From: JAPPHA01 sp965242975
GTDB lineage: Bacteria > Pseudomonadota > Alphaproteobacteria > Rhodobacterales > Rhodobacteraceae
Assembly (NCBI GenBank): GCA_965242975.1
Contig: CBDETS010000007.1
Location: forward strand, 992,001-1,056,000
Direction of reading: 5' to 3'
DNA length: 64,000 nucleotides
Shown here: positions 26,771-35,994 of the stretch, piece after piece
How the letters are laid out: each line of letters opens with the position of its first letter
Position numbering within the stretch: the stretch's first letter is position 1
Position numbers and translations under genes: made by a program
The notes under the pieces: generated by a model
The model's database searches: none
The model's input: the letters and a program-made list of their open reading frames with translations, nothing else
Told to the model about the DNA's origin: nothing

Positions 26771-28468
26771 ATGACGGGAAGGTCAGCCGTGCGCACCATC
26801 AGGAGGCTGCTCCGTAGCGAACTCCGGGTGGATCGGGTGGTCTTCTGGGCCGCTGCGGCCCTGATTTTCTTGGCGATCGTCTATCCGGCGTCGATGTCCG
26901 TGTACGCCGCATTCACTGAGTCCGGCTCGTTCAGCCTCGGCGGTTTCGCGAGAATCCTGGAGCATCCTACCGTCGGAAGGGAAATCGTCACGACGATTCT
27001 GTTTGCGACAGGCGCGACCTTCGGTGCAGCGGTGATCGGCGTCCCGTTGGCATGGGTCAACGCGCGCACCGATGTTCCCGGACGCCGCCTGCTCGAGATC
27101 CTGTGCGTCGTACCGTTGTTCATTTCGGCGTTCGTGGGAGCTATGGCCTGGCGCCTTCTTCTCGTGCCTCGGGCCGGAATGTTTACCCGCCTCATGACCG
27201 ACTGGGGATGGCCGCCGGAGCTTCTTCCGGACGTCTACTCCCTGACATCGATGATCGTCATTCAGTCCATATTCTACTCTCCGTTCATGTATCTGTACGC
27301 CGTCGCCTCGTTGAGGCAGATGGACCCGAGCCTTGAGGAGATCGCGCGTATCCACGGGGCGGGCAACTGGCAGGTGCTCTGGCGGGTGACACTAGCCGTC
27401 AACGGGCCGGCGCTGCTCTCCGGAATGGTGCTGGTGTTCGTGTTCACCGTTGGCACCCTTGAAATCCCCATGGCCCTCGGAGCTCCCGGAGGGAACTACG
27501 TTCTGGCCACGCGTATATGGACACTGATGAGCGATTATCCACAGGATCTGACCATGGCGGCATCGCTGGGAATTCTGGCAATCCTGATCGCCGGAACTGG
27601 AATCTGGATACAGTGGCGACTTCTGGGCAAACGCCAGTTCACCACGGTCACCGGCAAAGGCTATCGTGCCAACCGCGTCCGCCTTGGCAAGTGGCGTTGG
27701 GTCGCTTTCGGGCTGGTCGTGTCCTACGTCACGATCGCCGTGATCGCACCTCTGCTCGTGCTGCTTCTGGTCGGTCTCCAGAGGTACTGGGCGGGATCTT
27801 TCCAAATCGAACTGTTCACACTGGACAACTTTCGAAGCGTCCTCTTCGAGTACGATGTCACGAGGCGGGCGATCGTCAATTCCCTGTTGGCCTGTTCGGT
27901 CGCCGCCACAGTTGCGGTACTTATGTCGACGGTGCTGTCGCAGACGAGATCGAGAAGTGGCGAGTCATTCATGGGACTGCTTTGCCTTCTTCCGATCGCG
28001 ATTCCAGGAGCGATCTTCGGGATGATGGTTCTCTTCGCGTTCGTGAGGACACCGATCTACAATACGCTCGGAATCATCATCTTCGCATACGTCATTGGTT
28101 ACTTCTACCTCTCCTACCGGACGATCTACTCGGTTCGCATGTCGATTCACGACGAACTCGAACAGTCTGCCCGAATCCACGGAGCGACCTGGTGGCAATC
28201 GACAAGGAGGATCCTGCTCCCGCTCCTGAAGCCGGGAGTATTCTCCGCCTGGCTGATGATGTTCGTGGTCTTGGTCAGGGAATTCTCCTCGGTCATGTTC
28301 CTCTACCGCAACGGGACCGAGGTGATGTCGGTCGTCTTCTTCCTGCTGATGGAGCGTCATTCGGCGAGACTCGCGGCGTTCATGATCATTCAGACCGTCA
28401 TCCTGCTGATCGTGATGGCGATATTCCAGAGGATCAGCTACCGGAACTCCGACACCATTGCCGTCTAG
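26771..28468 (+). CDS. ABC transporter permease with two fused membrane domains
   Basis: A permease of about 565 residues with some twelve hydrophobic segments in two halves, as in FbpB-type iron(III) permeases. Each half carries the EAA loop that meets the ATPase: LEEIARIHGAGNWQVLWRVT in the first and LEQSARIHGATWWQSTRRIL in the second. The start at 26771 precedes TGRSAVRTIRRLL, a positively charged N-terminus; an in-frame start at 26597 would add 58 residues of low quality. The cluster belongs to the FbpABC/PotABCD group. Its cargo may be iron, a polyamine or the organic acid used by the neighbouring pathway. Confidence 0.9.
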   Translation: MTGRSAVRTIRRLLRSELRVDRVVFWAAAALIFLAIVYPASMSVYAAFTESGSFSLGGFARILEHPTVGREIVTTILFATGATFGAAVIGVPLAWVNARTDVPGRRLLEILCVVPLFISAFVGAMAWRLLLVPRAGMFTRLMTDWGWPPELLPDVYSLTSMIVIQSIFYSPFMYLYAVASLRQMDPSLEEIARIHGAGNWQVLWRVTLAVNGPALLSGMVLVFVFTVGTLEIPMALGAPGGNYVLATRIWTLMSDYPQDLTMAASLGILAILIAGTGIWIQWRLLGKRQFTTVTGKGYRANRVRLGKWRWVAFGLVVSYVTIAVIAPLLVLLLVGLQRYWAGSFQIELFTLDNFRSVLFEYDVTRRAIVNSLLACSVAATVAVLMSTVLSQTRSRSGESFMGLLCLLPIAIPGAIFGMMVLFAFVRTPIYNTLGIIIFAYVIGYFYLSYRTIYSVRMSIHDELEQSARIHGATWWQSTRRILLPLLKPGVFSAWLMMFVVLVREFSSVMFLYRNGTEVMSVVFFLLMERHSARLAAFMIIQTVILLIVMAIFQRISYRNSDTIAV

Positions 28469-28503
28469 CGTACGCCTCGCCCGGGCGACCGCGCAAGTTT
28501 CTC

Positions 28504-28938
28504 CTATCGGCCGACGCGGAGCCGCTCGGTCTCGATGATCGCCTCGACGGTGATTTCCACCCTGGCCTTGGGGACACCGAGTCCGGCCACCTGTATGAGC
28601 GTGCTTGCGGGCCGGTTGTTCCGGAAGTACTTGAAACGTTCATCGGACGCCTCGTAGTACTCCGCGAGATCAAGCACGTAGGTCGTCGTCGTTACGACGT
28701 CGTCGAACGTGGCTCCGACATGACCGAGACCAATTCCAATATTCTCGCAAGTCTGGCGCAACTGCTCGCGCATGGTCTTCGCGACAACGTCACCGTTCGG
28801 CAGCCGTGGTGTCTGGCCGGAAAGATAGATGTGCGTGTGGGACTCGTCGCTGAACACGATGATCGGGGTGTATAGAAGTTCCCCGTTCTCGACACGCGCC
28901 CACATGTCATCCGGGTTCAAGAACAGTCTCTTCACCAT
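28504..28938 (-). CDS. RidA/YjgF-family protein, single domain
   Basis: A 144-residue RidA-fold protein (IYLSGQTPRLPNGDVVA at the N-terminal strand; TYVLDLAEYYEASDERFKYF in the helix; ARVEITVEAII at the end). In E. coli RidA the motif is PARSCVEVARL with catalytic Arg105; here it reads PASTLIQVAGL, so the arginine is replaced by serine. Such members belong to subgroups without the classical imine deaminase activity. The ATG follows GAGGAGGAAACCG. It is the last gene in the minus-strand RidA/TctABC/amidohydrolase run and ends only 35 bases from the permease stop, so the two operons converge here. Confidence 0.9.
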   Translation of the reverse strand: MVKRLFLNPDDMWARVENGELLYTPIIVFSDESHTHIYLSGQTPRLPNGDVVAKTMREQLRQTCENIGIGLGHVGATFDDVVTTTTYVLDLAEYYEASDERFKYFRNNRPASTLIQVAGLGVPKARVEITVEAIIETERLRVGR

Positions 28939-29039
28939 CGGTTTCCTCCTCGAATGAATGGATCCCGTTCAGGCCCGGTTCACAAACTCGCCAGCTGCCG
29001 TCGCGCGCCGGTCGGGAACGTCGTTTCGCTCGCCGGATC

Positions 29040-30329
29040 TTACCCCTCGATCACGGCGGTCAGGTCGTACATGACTCTGCATCCGGGCACCAGGGCGGGG
29101 CCGTCCGTGCGCAGGCTTGTGGTCGGAGGCAGCCGGTCGCCGAGCCTTTCCCGCCACGGCTCTTCCGCCTCCTGGAGATCATTGTAGTCGGCATACACGG
29201 CGCGACGTTTCACCAGATTGCGGATACTCGTTCCGGCTGCACGGCAAATGGCTTCGACATTCTTCAGGATATAACGGGACTGAAGGCCGATGCTCGATGT
29301 GTGGAACGGAAAGTCCGGACTCGGTCGCGCCTCGGCTGCCAGACCCGTGCGGTAGTCGGTCGCCAGTTGCGTGGACAGGAACAGGTAAGGCCCCGCCCTC
29401 ACCGCCTGTGGTTCTGCGCCCAGGGGCGATGGCGCATCGTCGGTCGAGATGATCTGCTTCCTGTAGGATCCCTGGGGGTCGACCGCCACCAGTTCGACCT
29501 CAACAACCGTGTGCGGAACGGCCAGCCGAGACTGAACGACGAACCTGGCGGGCGGGTCGACCGGAAAGTACTCGTTCCAGACTTCGTCGAACACGGCAAA
29601 GTCGGACATTCGCTCAAGATAGATCTCGGCGCGCACGACGTCTTCGAAGCTGCAGCCTGCGTCATCAAGGAGCTTTCTCAAGTAATCGAGCACGTATCTC
29701 GTCTGAAATCGAACGGGGTTGTGCCTGTACGGAAGTTCGGGATGCGGAATGATCTCGTCGATCGGGCCACGCGGCCCCGTGGGCGTCGTTCCGCGCGTGA
29801 AGACGAAGCCACCGCCCCGAACGGCCTGAGAATACACGGACCACCCGATTGCGGCGACCTGGCCGATGGCCTGAACGCTCTTGACCGGCACCAACTCACG
29901 GTCAAGTTCCGCTTCCGAAGCGAGCACCGTCATGTCGAGACTCACGGTCGCTCCATGCACCGGGAGTTCGGGAACGACCAGTAGGCTGCTCGGCGGAGCA
30001 GCATCCGCATCGAACCACTCCTTTCGAACCCGTAGCGCCATGTCGACCTCACTCGGGTCCGTGTGGTACGAGTTGATCTTGAGGCATCGAGGCAGTGAGG
30101 CGCCCAGACACTGCAGGGTTTTGTCCAGGTTTGCGTAGACGTATGACAACTGCCGGTGAACGCTGGACCCGTGCCAATAGTAGTTGGGCAGAAGCTTAGC
30201 TTCCGCCGGGATGCCCAGTGTCGGATGGACCGCCATCTGTCCCCCGGTGAAAACGAGGTCCCCTGCCCGCACCGCGACCGGCGGTGCCCCGGGAAGCTCG
30301 TCCGGATGATGATGGTACTCGATCTTCAT
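29040..30329 (-). CDS. Triple-domain RidA-like protein
   Basis: A protein of about 429 residues that folds as three consecutive RidA-like units: about 1-135 (VRAGDLVFTGGQMAVHP ... VSLDMTVLA), 150-290 (VRGGGFVFTRGTTPTG ... VEVELVAVDP) and 300-429 (VRAGPYLFLSTQLATDY ... MYDLTAVIEG). RidA proteins are normally trimers of 130-residue chains, so a single chain may form the whole trimer. Only the second unit keeps an arginine at the catalytic position (PPARFVVQSRL); the first has PPSSLLVVPEL and the third PPTTSLRTDGP. The start at 30329 follows GGAAGGA; TTG at 30338 is a poorer choice. The second triple-domain gene lies upstream in the same run. Function unknown; deaminase or enamine/imine hydrolase activity is the family-based guess. 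Confidence 0.85.
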   Translation of the reverse strand: MKIEYHHHPDELPGAPPVAVRAGDLVFTGGQMAVHPTLGIPAEAKLLPNYYWHGSSVHRQLSYVYANLDKTLQCLGASLPRCLKINSYHTDPSEVDMALRVRKEWFDADAAPPSSLLVVPELPVHGATVSLDMTVLASEAELDRELVPVKSVQAIGQVAAIGWSVYSQAVRGGGFVFTRGTTPTGPRGPIDEIIPHPELPYRHNPVRFQTRYVLDYLRKLLDDAGCSFEDVVRAEIYLERMSDFAVFDEVWNEYFPVDPPARFVVQSRLAVPHTVVEVELVAVDPQGSYRKQIISTDDAPSPLGAEPQAVRAGPYLFLSTQLATDYRTGLAAEARPSPDFPFHTSSIGLQSRYILKNVEAICRAAGTSIRNLVKRRAVYADYNDLQEAEEPWRERLGDRLPPTTSLRTDGPALVPGCRVMYDLTAVIEG

Positions 30330-30444
30330 GTGGGGCAATCCTTCCCAATGAACGGACGCTCAACGAAAACGGTGGGCGGCGGGAAGCAATGCCGACGGAG
30401 CCAGTTGACGCGATGCGTCCTGGTTTCGCTTGGCGCTTGGCGGA

Positions 30445-31962
30445 TCATCCTGTCCCGTCCCGCCTTTTACCAGTCCTGCGTCGCCTCCACTCGAGAACTG
30501 CAAACGTGATCAGGACCAGCACCGTCAGCGACAGGATGAGGGCTGTGATCGGTCTCTCGAAAAAGGCCAGAATGCTTCCGTCCGACTGCACAAGCCCTCG
30601 GCGCAGCGACTCCTCCAGTATTTTTGCTAGAACAAAAGACAGTAGCATCGGCGCAATGGCGATGTCGAGCTTGCGCATTATGTAACCGATGATCCCAAAC
30701 GCGAACATCACCGCAAGGTCGAAGCTACTCGACTTCACCGAGTAGGTGCCGACAACGCAGAACGCGACCACGATCGAGTAAAGCAGCGGTCGCGGGATCG
30801 TCATGATCCGAATCCACCAGCGCATCGTCAGTCGCCCGAATACGTAAAGGGCGACGGTTGCGAACAGGACGGACATGAACAGCCCGAAGATAACGTCGCG
30901 GTGTTCGGAAATCAGAAACGGACCCGGCTGCAATCCCTGGGCGATGAGCGCGCTCATCAAGATTGCGGTGACGATGTCACCCGGAATTCCGAATACGAGC
31001 ATCGGGATCATGGCAGCGGCGCACACGGCATTGTTGGCGGCCTCGGGCGCCACGACACCCTCGTAGGCGCCATTGCCAAACTTTTCGGGTTCTTTCGATG
31101 CCCGTTTTGCCAAACCGTATGCAACCCAGGGCGAGGTTTCCGAACCAATTCCTGGAAGGGCGCCGATGAAGGTTCCGACCAGTGAGGAGCGTACGATCGT
31201 CCACAGATGTTTCACAACAGACCTGAACTGCATCCCTGCGCCGGCCAGATGGAGATTGACCGAACCCGACACGCTCGCCCGGCCCTTCCCAAACGATTCC
31301 ATCTGAATGAGCACCTCGGTGATACCGAAGAGACCCGTTACCAAGGCGATGACGTTCAATCCGCCAGCGAGCTCACGCAGGCCGAACGTGAGTCTTGGAG
31401 TGCCTCCGATCGGGTCGGTTCCGATCGACGCGAAGAACACGCCTATTGTGGCGGCGAGGACGCCCTTTGCGAGGGAACGGCCGGAGACATAGCAGATCAT
31501 GGTCAGCGAGAAGAGCACCAGCGCGAAGAATTCGTGTGGGCCGAACTGGATTGCGATCAGGGCCAGCGCCGGTGCGCCGAATATCAAGGCAACCGTTCCG
31601 AACGCATCACCGATCAGAGAAGCATTCAGCGCACCCATGATGGCAGGACCCGCCTTGCCCTGTTTCCGCATCTCATAGCCGTCGAGAAGGGTTGCCGCAT
31701 TGGCTGCGGTTCCCGGGGTGCCGATCAAAATCGCGGAAATCGATCCTCCGAACGTTCCTCCCTTGAACAGGCCGATGAGAAACGGGATTCCGATCAACGG
31801 CCCGACGAAGAACGTGAACGGCGAAAGAAGCGCCATCCCCATCGTCGCGCTCAGCCCGGGGATCGCGCCGATCATGAGGCCAGCGATCGTACCGGCCGAA
31901 ATCGCCAAAATGGTTTGCCAGTTGAAAACGACAACGGCAGCGGCAAGCAGATCCTCGAACAT
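30445..31962 (-). CDS. tctA: Tripartite tricarboxylate transporter large subunit (TctA)
   Basis: A 505-residue membrane protein with the TctA hallmarks AGLMIGAIPGLSATMGMALL, GTPGTAANAATLLDG and FIGALPGIGSE. It is clearly a distinct paralogue of the one at 8719-10230 (different loops, different C-terminus). It sits after tctC and tctB here, the reverse order of the tctA-tctB-tctC unit nearer the start of the window. It should import an organic acid by a cation gradient together with TctB and TctC encoded just upstream. Confidence 0.92.
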   Translation of the reverse strand: MFEDLLAAAVVVFNWQTILAISAGTIAGLMIGAIPGLSATMGMALLSPFTFFVGPLIGIPFLIGLFKGGTFGGSISAILIGTPGTAANAATLLDGYEMRKQGKAGPAIMGALNASLIGDAFGTVALIFGAPALALIAIQFGPHEFFALVLFSLTMICYVSGRSLAKGVLAATIGVFFASIGTDPIGGTPRLTFGLRELAGGLNVIALVTGLFGITEVLIQMESFGKGRASVSGSVNLHLAGAGMQFRSVVKHLWTIVRSSLVGTFIGALPGIGSETSPWVAYGLAKRASKEPEKFGNGAYEGVVAPEAANNAVCAAAMIPMLVFGIPGDIVTAILMSALIAQGLQPGPFLISEHRDVIFGLFMSVLFATVALYVFGRLTMRWWIRIMTIPRPLLYSIVVAFCVVGTYSVKSSSFDLAVMFAFGIIGYIMRKLDIAIAPMLLSFVLAKILEESLRRGLVQSDGSILAFFERPITALILSLTVLVLITFAVLEWRRRRTGKRRDGTG

Positions 31963-31979
31963 CGTCCTCGATCCGTCGG

Positions 31980-32456
31980 TTAAAGCAGGAGCCCTTCGGG
32001 AAGGCCCACATGAAGGCCGAACCGGAACACAAGTCTCAACGCGACCGCGACTCCGATCGCGACAGGAACAACAATCGCCAACCTTCGGTACCCTCCGGCG
32101 AAACTGCCGGCGGTTATGAAAACGACCGTGGACACAACGAACCCGAGACTGACCACTGAGAGCAAATAGACCAAGATGCCAGCCAGACCTGCGCCTGCCC
32201 GGAGATATGCGTCGGAGCCGGTCTCGATCGCTGGCAGGCTACCTGAGCGAAGCGGGATCGTTGCAAGCACGAGCAGTGCCGACGATATCAGCAGCAACGA
32301 CGCCAGGCGCGGGAAAAACACGGGCTCAAGCGCAACATCGGTTGTGCCCGGTATCGAGAACGCCCAGCCCCGAACCAGATTTGGCGCCGAAAGGAAGAGG
32401 AGCACGCCCAAAGTGAGCACTAGTGCGGCGAGCGCGCCCTCAAGCTTCCATCTCAA
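31980..32456 (-). CDS. tctB: Tripartite tricarboxylate transporter small subunit (TctB)
   Basis: A 158-residue protein with about four hydrophobic segments and a PVFFPRLASLLL stretch like the VFPR region common in TctB. It starts at TTG 32456, and 17 bases separate its stop from the tctA start. Position between tctC and tctA supports the call. Confidence 0.85.
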   Translation of the reverse strand: MRWKLEGALAALVLTLGVLLFLSAPNLVRGWAFSIPGTTDVALEPVFFPRLASLLLISSALLVLATIPLRSGSLPAIETGSDAYLRAGAGLAGILVYLLSVVSLGFVVSTVVFITAGSFAGGYRRLAIVVPVAIGVAVALRLVFRFGLHVGLPEGLLL

Positions 32457-32484
32457 GATCTTTCCGCGGTCCGGATGGGGAGAT

Positions 32485-33459
32485 TCAGCCGCCCAAGGCT
32501 GCCTTCAGCAGTTCGGACGCGTTCTCCCAGTCTTTGCGCCACGTGGCCTCGAACTCGTCGACAATGAACGTGTCCGGGTCCTGCAAGGTCAATTCGAAGG
32601 CCTTGAGCAAGGCAGGGTCCTGCTTGATCTGCCTCATTGCGTCCTGCAGCCTGCCGACCTTGTCGTCCGAAAGGCCAGGCGGAGCGTAGATCGCGACCGA
32701 CGATCCTGCGATCACGTCGTAACCCAGTTCCTGCATAGTCGGTACGTCCGGAAACTGAGGCAGGCGCGATGCCGCAGCCACGGCCAAAGGACGCAGAGTG
32801 CCGTCTTTCACGTAACCCTCGATCTCACCGGCGTCGTCGAATAGCAGATCACCCTCGCCGGCGATAATTGCCCTCATCTTCGGGCCTCCGCCACCATGCG
32901 GGTTCCACTTGAACTTCGTGGGAGAAATTCCCGCTTGCTTGAGCAGAAGCAACCACCCGTAATGGTCTGACGTCGCGATGTCCGAGATTTCGATCGCGAT
33001 CGGGTCGCTCGCAGCCATCCCTGCCTCGATGAACGACTCCAGGTTTTCGTACGCTGATGTGGCCCGTGTCGTCATGATCCACGGCACGAACGAGACCTGA
33101 GCTATCGGTGTGAAGTCGTCAGCATCGAGGTCCAGTCCCTGTGCGATCGGTGCAATTATTGCACCGCCGTTGTCGCAGATCGCCAACTCGTAGCCGTTGG
33201 GTTCCGCTTCCTTGATGTACTGCATCGCGACCGTTCCGGATCCTCCGGTCCGGTACTGCGGAAGTAGCGATTGCCCAAGATACTTCGCAGCAACGCGCTC
33301 GACCATTCGCAGATTGCGGTCGACACCACCGCCAGCCGGATAACACGCCGCAACACTGATCGGCCGGTCGGGATAGCCATCTTGCGCGATCGCGGGTGCA
33401 ACGCCCGAAAGCGCCGTGGCCAGAGCAGCGGACACGGCAAGAGTCAAAAGTTCTTTCAT
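32485..33459 (-). CDS. tctC: Tripartite tricarboxylate transporter binding protein (TctC/Bug)
   Basis: A 324-residue Bug-family periplasmic protein with a signal peptide ending at AIAQD, followed by GYPDRPI, the usual start of the mature protein. The CYPAGGGVDRNLRMV stretch replaces the common YPAGGxxDxxAR motif and QYRTGGSGTVAMQYI corresponds to the ligand loop. It is followed by tctB and tctA, and preceded by the second triple-domain RidA gene. The ligand is probably the starting compound of the pathway encoded around it. Confidence 0.9.
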   Translation of the reverse strand: MKELLTLAVSAALATALSGVAPAIAQDGYPDRPISVAACYPAGGGVDRNLRMVERVAAKYLGQSLLPQYRTGGSGTVAMQYIKEAEPNGYELAICDNGGAIIAPIAQGLDLDADDFTPIAQVSFVPWIMTTRATSAYENLESFIEAGMAASDPIAIEISDIATSDHYGWLLLLKQAGISPTKFKWNPHGGGGPKMRAIIAGEGDLLFDDAGEIEGYVKDGTLRPLAVAAASRLPQFPDVPTMQELGYDVIAGSSVAIYAPPGLSDDKVGRLQDAMRQIKQDPALLKAFELTLQDPDTFIVDEFEATWRKDWENASELLKAALGG

Positions 33460-33526
33460 TGATCCTCCCCCAATGCGATTACGTTCCTGTTCGAAACGCT
33501 CTAACGCCTTTGAAATTACACCAAAA

Positions 33527-34912
33527 TCATGTTGAGTTCAACGCCGTCACGTCCAGCTGAACGGCGGCTTCCGCGACCGGGCCCGGACCCTGAACGAACA
33601 CGCAGTCGAAGGCAGGCAGGTCTCCGGTCGCAAAATGGGGACGAATGGCCTCGTATGCGGCGAGGTCCGCTTCGGCGCGAAGATAGACAACGGTCTTCGC
33701 GATCGCCTCCGGGCCGATCCCGGATGCAGCACAGTACTCCCGGACGCGGTGCCATGCCCACCAGATCTGCGCCGGCACCGACGGTAAACTCGTGGTTGCT
33801 TCCAGTGAGCGCACCAGATCCACTGCTTCGGGAGCAACCGAGTCTGCGTTTCTGACAATTCGGCCGTCCGGCCCTATGCCCAACATGCCCGCGAACAGCA
33901 GGAGCGGACCTGTACGCACGACCGCAGGCCCTGCGAATGGAGCCGCGCATTGCCACCCGAGATCGGAACGGTTGAATGTACCGGGACATAGTGCCGTCGG
34001 TTCAATCTCGATTCTGCAGCCCTTGTGACCCACCTCGTTGAATCCGACCACCGTAAGCGCGGGAGCACATCTGCCAAAAAAGTGCAGATGAACCCTGTGA
34101 AAGGTCCCGAAGTCGCGAAGGTCGGCGAGATAGACACGGACATGCACGATATCTGACATCGCCATGTCATTGCTCGCCAGGGCACGACGAATCTCGTTGT
34201 AGACGAACCAGGTTTGAGCTGCGACAGGACCGTCGCGCGCATCTGGATGACTGCGTCCCGTTTCCAGGAAGCGTCCCTCCTCCGGAACATCATCGAAACC
34301 GGTAACGACGGGCTTGCCCGGCAGCGCCGTTCTGATCGGAATGTGGCCGGCGAGAAAAACAAGTGGCCCGCTTGCCGACATCTGCGAATAGATCGAGGCG
34401 GACGGGTTCTTGGCGTCCTCGGCTGGAGTCAGTATCCGGCGCGCGCCGAGGCATTCCTCGCCCTCGATGTCAACCGCGATTCCCTCGATACCGAACCATC
34501 CGCCGCACCGTCCCCCAACGCTTGACACGCCGAGTCCGCTGCTTGGGGCAGCCTCTGGCTGCCAGATCTTCCGGACTCGTTCGAGCACCGGAAAGAACCG
34601 CTTGTCCCGCTGCCACATTCGTTGCCGCAGGATCTGGTCGCCCCGGGTCCCGGCACCAGCAAGCACTCGCTCGAGATTACTGTGGGCGCGCCACGCGTCC
34701 GCTGTAATTTCGCCTTCCATTCCGTCGACCAGAGCAAAGCCCTGCGACGGTTTGGAGAATTCCGGCGGCACATCGGAATAGGACTCGGGTTCGTCGCCCG
34801 GCCGGCCTCCGCGCACTCCCGAAGTGAACACGAACCCGCCACCACGCACCGCGGCCGGATAGCCAGGCCAGGCGATGAGTTCCGGTTCTGTTGGCACCTC
34901 CCTGCGGCGCAT
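33527..34912 (-). CDS. Triple-domain RidA-like protein
   Basis: A protein of about 461 residues made of three RidA-like units: roughly 10-155 (VRGGGFVFTSGVRGGRPG onward), 170-315 (SGPLVFLAGHIPIRT ... IEIEPTAL) and 325-461 (VRTGPLLLFAGMLGIGPDG ... AVQLDVTAL). None keeps the catalytic arginine: the equivalents read APSSGLGVSS, APALTVVGFN and PAFDCVFVQG. The start at 34912 follows GGGAG; alternatively GTG at 35008 overlaps the amidohydrolase stop by four bases and adds 32 residues. It is related in design to the gene at 29040-30329 but only distantly alike. Role unknown; it may be structural or bind an enamine-like intermediate. Confidence 0.82.
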   Translation of the reverse strand: MRRREVPTEPELIAWPGYPAAVRGGGFVFTSGVRGGRPGDEPESYSDVPPEFSKPSQGFALVDGMEGEITADAWRAHSNLERVLAGAGTRGDQILRQRMWQRDKRFFPVLERVRKIWQPEAAPSSGLGVSSVGGRCGGWFGIEGIAVDIEGEECLGARRILTPAEDAKNPSASIYSQMSASGPLVFLAGHIPIRTALPGKPVVTGFDDVPEEGRFLETGRSHPDARDGPVAAQTWFVYNEIRRALASNDMAMSDIVHVRVYLADLRDFGTFHRVHLHFFGRCAPALTVVGFNEVGHKGCRIEIEPTALCPGTFNRSDLGWQCAAPFAGPAVVRTGPLLLFAGMLGIGPDGRIVRNADSVAPEAVDLVRSLEATTSLPSVPAQIWWAWHRVREYCAASGIGPEAIAKTVVYLRAEADLAAYEAIRPHFATGDLPAFDCVFVQGPGPVAEAAVQLDVTALNST

Positions 34913-35004
34913 GTCCAACTCCCGAACGAGGCAATGCTGGCGGGAACGGGCTTTCGTGGTGACGCCCGCGGGCGACAGGTTTGGCCGCCACTGCCGTACA
35001 GATC

Positions 35005-35994
35005 TCACATCCCCAGAAGCCTAGTCGCGTTCCCGGACAGAATCAAGGATCTCTCGTCCTCGCTGAGGCCGGCATGTCGGGTGACGAATTCGACCGGGCG
35101 CTGGTAGGACATGTCGAAGCAGAAGTCACTGCCGAGGACGACCCTGTCGGCGCCGACGAGCGAGATGAGATAGTCCAAGGCCGGATGGGCATGCGTGATG
35201 GTGTCGTAATAAAACCGCCGGAGATAGGTGTCGGGCGGGTTGCGCAAATGTCGGCATTCCGGACGCACTCCCCATCCATGGGTGATCCGCCCCACGAGGT
35301 AGGGAAAGGTTCCGCCGGCGTGTGGCAGGCAGAACGTCAGCTTCGGAAACCTGTCCAGCACTTCGCCGAAGATCAGGTGGGATGCGGCGATTGCCGATTC
35401 AGTCGGGTTACCGATCAGGTTCGTCAAATAGAATTTCCGAAGTCGGTTGGGATCGACGACGTTGATCGGATGAAGGAAAACCGCAAACCCCCGGTCCTGA
35501 ATCGCCTCGTAGACCGGGAAGAAGCTCTCGTCCGACAGTTCCCTTTCGCCGACCCGCGTGCCCATGTAGATCCCCCGAATTCCCGGCAAGTCCTGGACTC
35601 GAGCCAGCTCGGCCAAAGCGAGGTCGGGTTCGTGAATCGGAAGAGTCGCCAAGCCGACGAAACGGTCCGGGTGCGCGATGTGGGCCTCGACGCAGGCGTC
35701 GTTGAAGGCTTCCGACAGGCGCCTCGCCAGGTCCCCGGGCGCCCAGTAGACCATTGGCTGGGTAAGTGACAGGGCATGGACCGAGACGCCCTGTTCGTCC
35801 ATCGAGGCCAGCCTCGCCGAAATGTCGTAGTAGCGAATTTCCACTGGTGTAATCTTGGTACCGATAGCGATACACGGTCCATCCGATCCACCCCACTCGC
35901 CACCGATTCCGTACCGGCTGCCCTCCTCGGCTACCAGTTTCAGATAGGCTTCGGGAAAAAAGTGCGCGTGGATGTCGATTGTCTTGATCTTCAC
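35005..35994 (-). CDS. ACMSD-like metal-dependent amidohydrolase/decarboxylase
   Basis: A 329-residue protein of the ACMSD group in the amidohydrolase superfamily. Metal ligands and active-site residues are in place: H9 and H11 (DIHAHFFP), H175 (VFLHP), H225 (LPHAGG) and D290 (GSDFCFDM), nearly the same numbering as in 2-amino-3-carboxymuconate 6-semialdehyde decarboxylase. Relatives decarboxylate or hydrolyse unsaturated or aromatic acids. Start is GTG at 35994 with GGAGGA just upstream. It is the first gene of the minus-strand operon and is divergent from the CoA-dependent gene set. The known pairing of an ACMSD with a RidA-type 2-aminomuconate deaminase in 2-nitrobenzoate or 3-hydroxyanthranilate degradation is suggestive, but the ring-cleaving dioxygenase of those pathways is absent here. 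Confidence 0.9.
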   Translation of the reverse strand: MKIKTIDIHAHFFPEAYLKLVAEEGSRYGIGGEWGGSDGPCIAIGTKITPVEIRYYDISARLASMDEQGVSVHALSLTQPMVYWAPGDLARRLSEAFNDACVEAHIAHPDRFVGLATLPIHEPDLALAELARVQDLPGIRGIYMGTRVGERELSDESFFPVYEAIQDRGFAVFLHPINVVDPNRLRKFYLTNLIGNPTESAIAASHLIFGEVLDRFPKLTFCLPHAGGTFPYLVGRITHGWGVRPECRHLRNPPDTYLRRFYYDTITHAHPALDYLISLVGADRVVLGSDFCFDMSYQRPVEFVTRHAGLSEDERSLILSGNATRLLGM

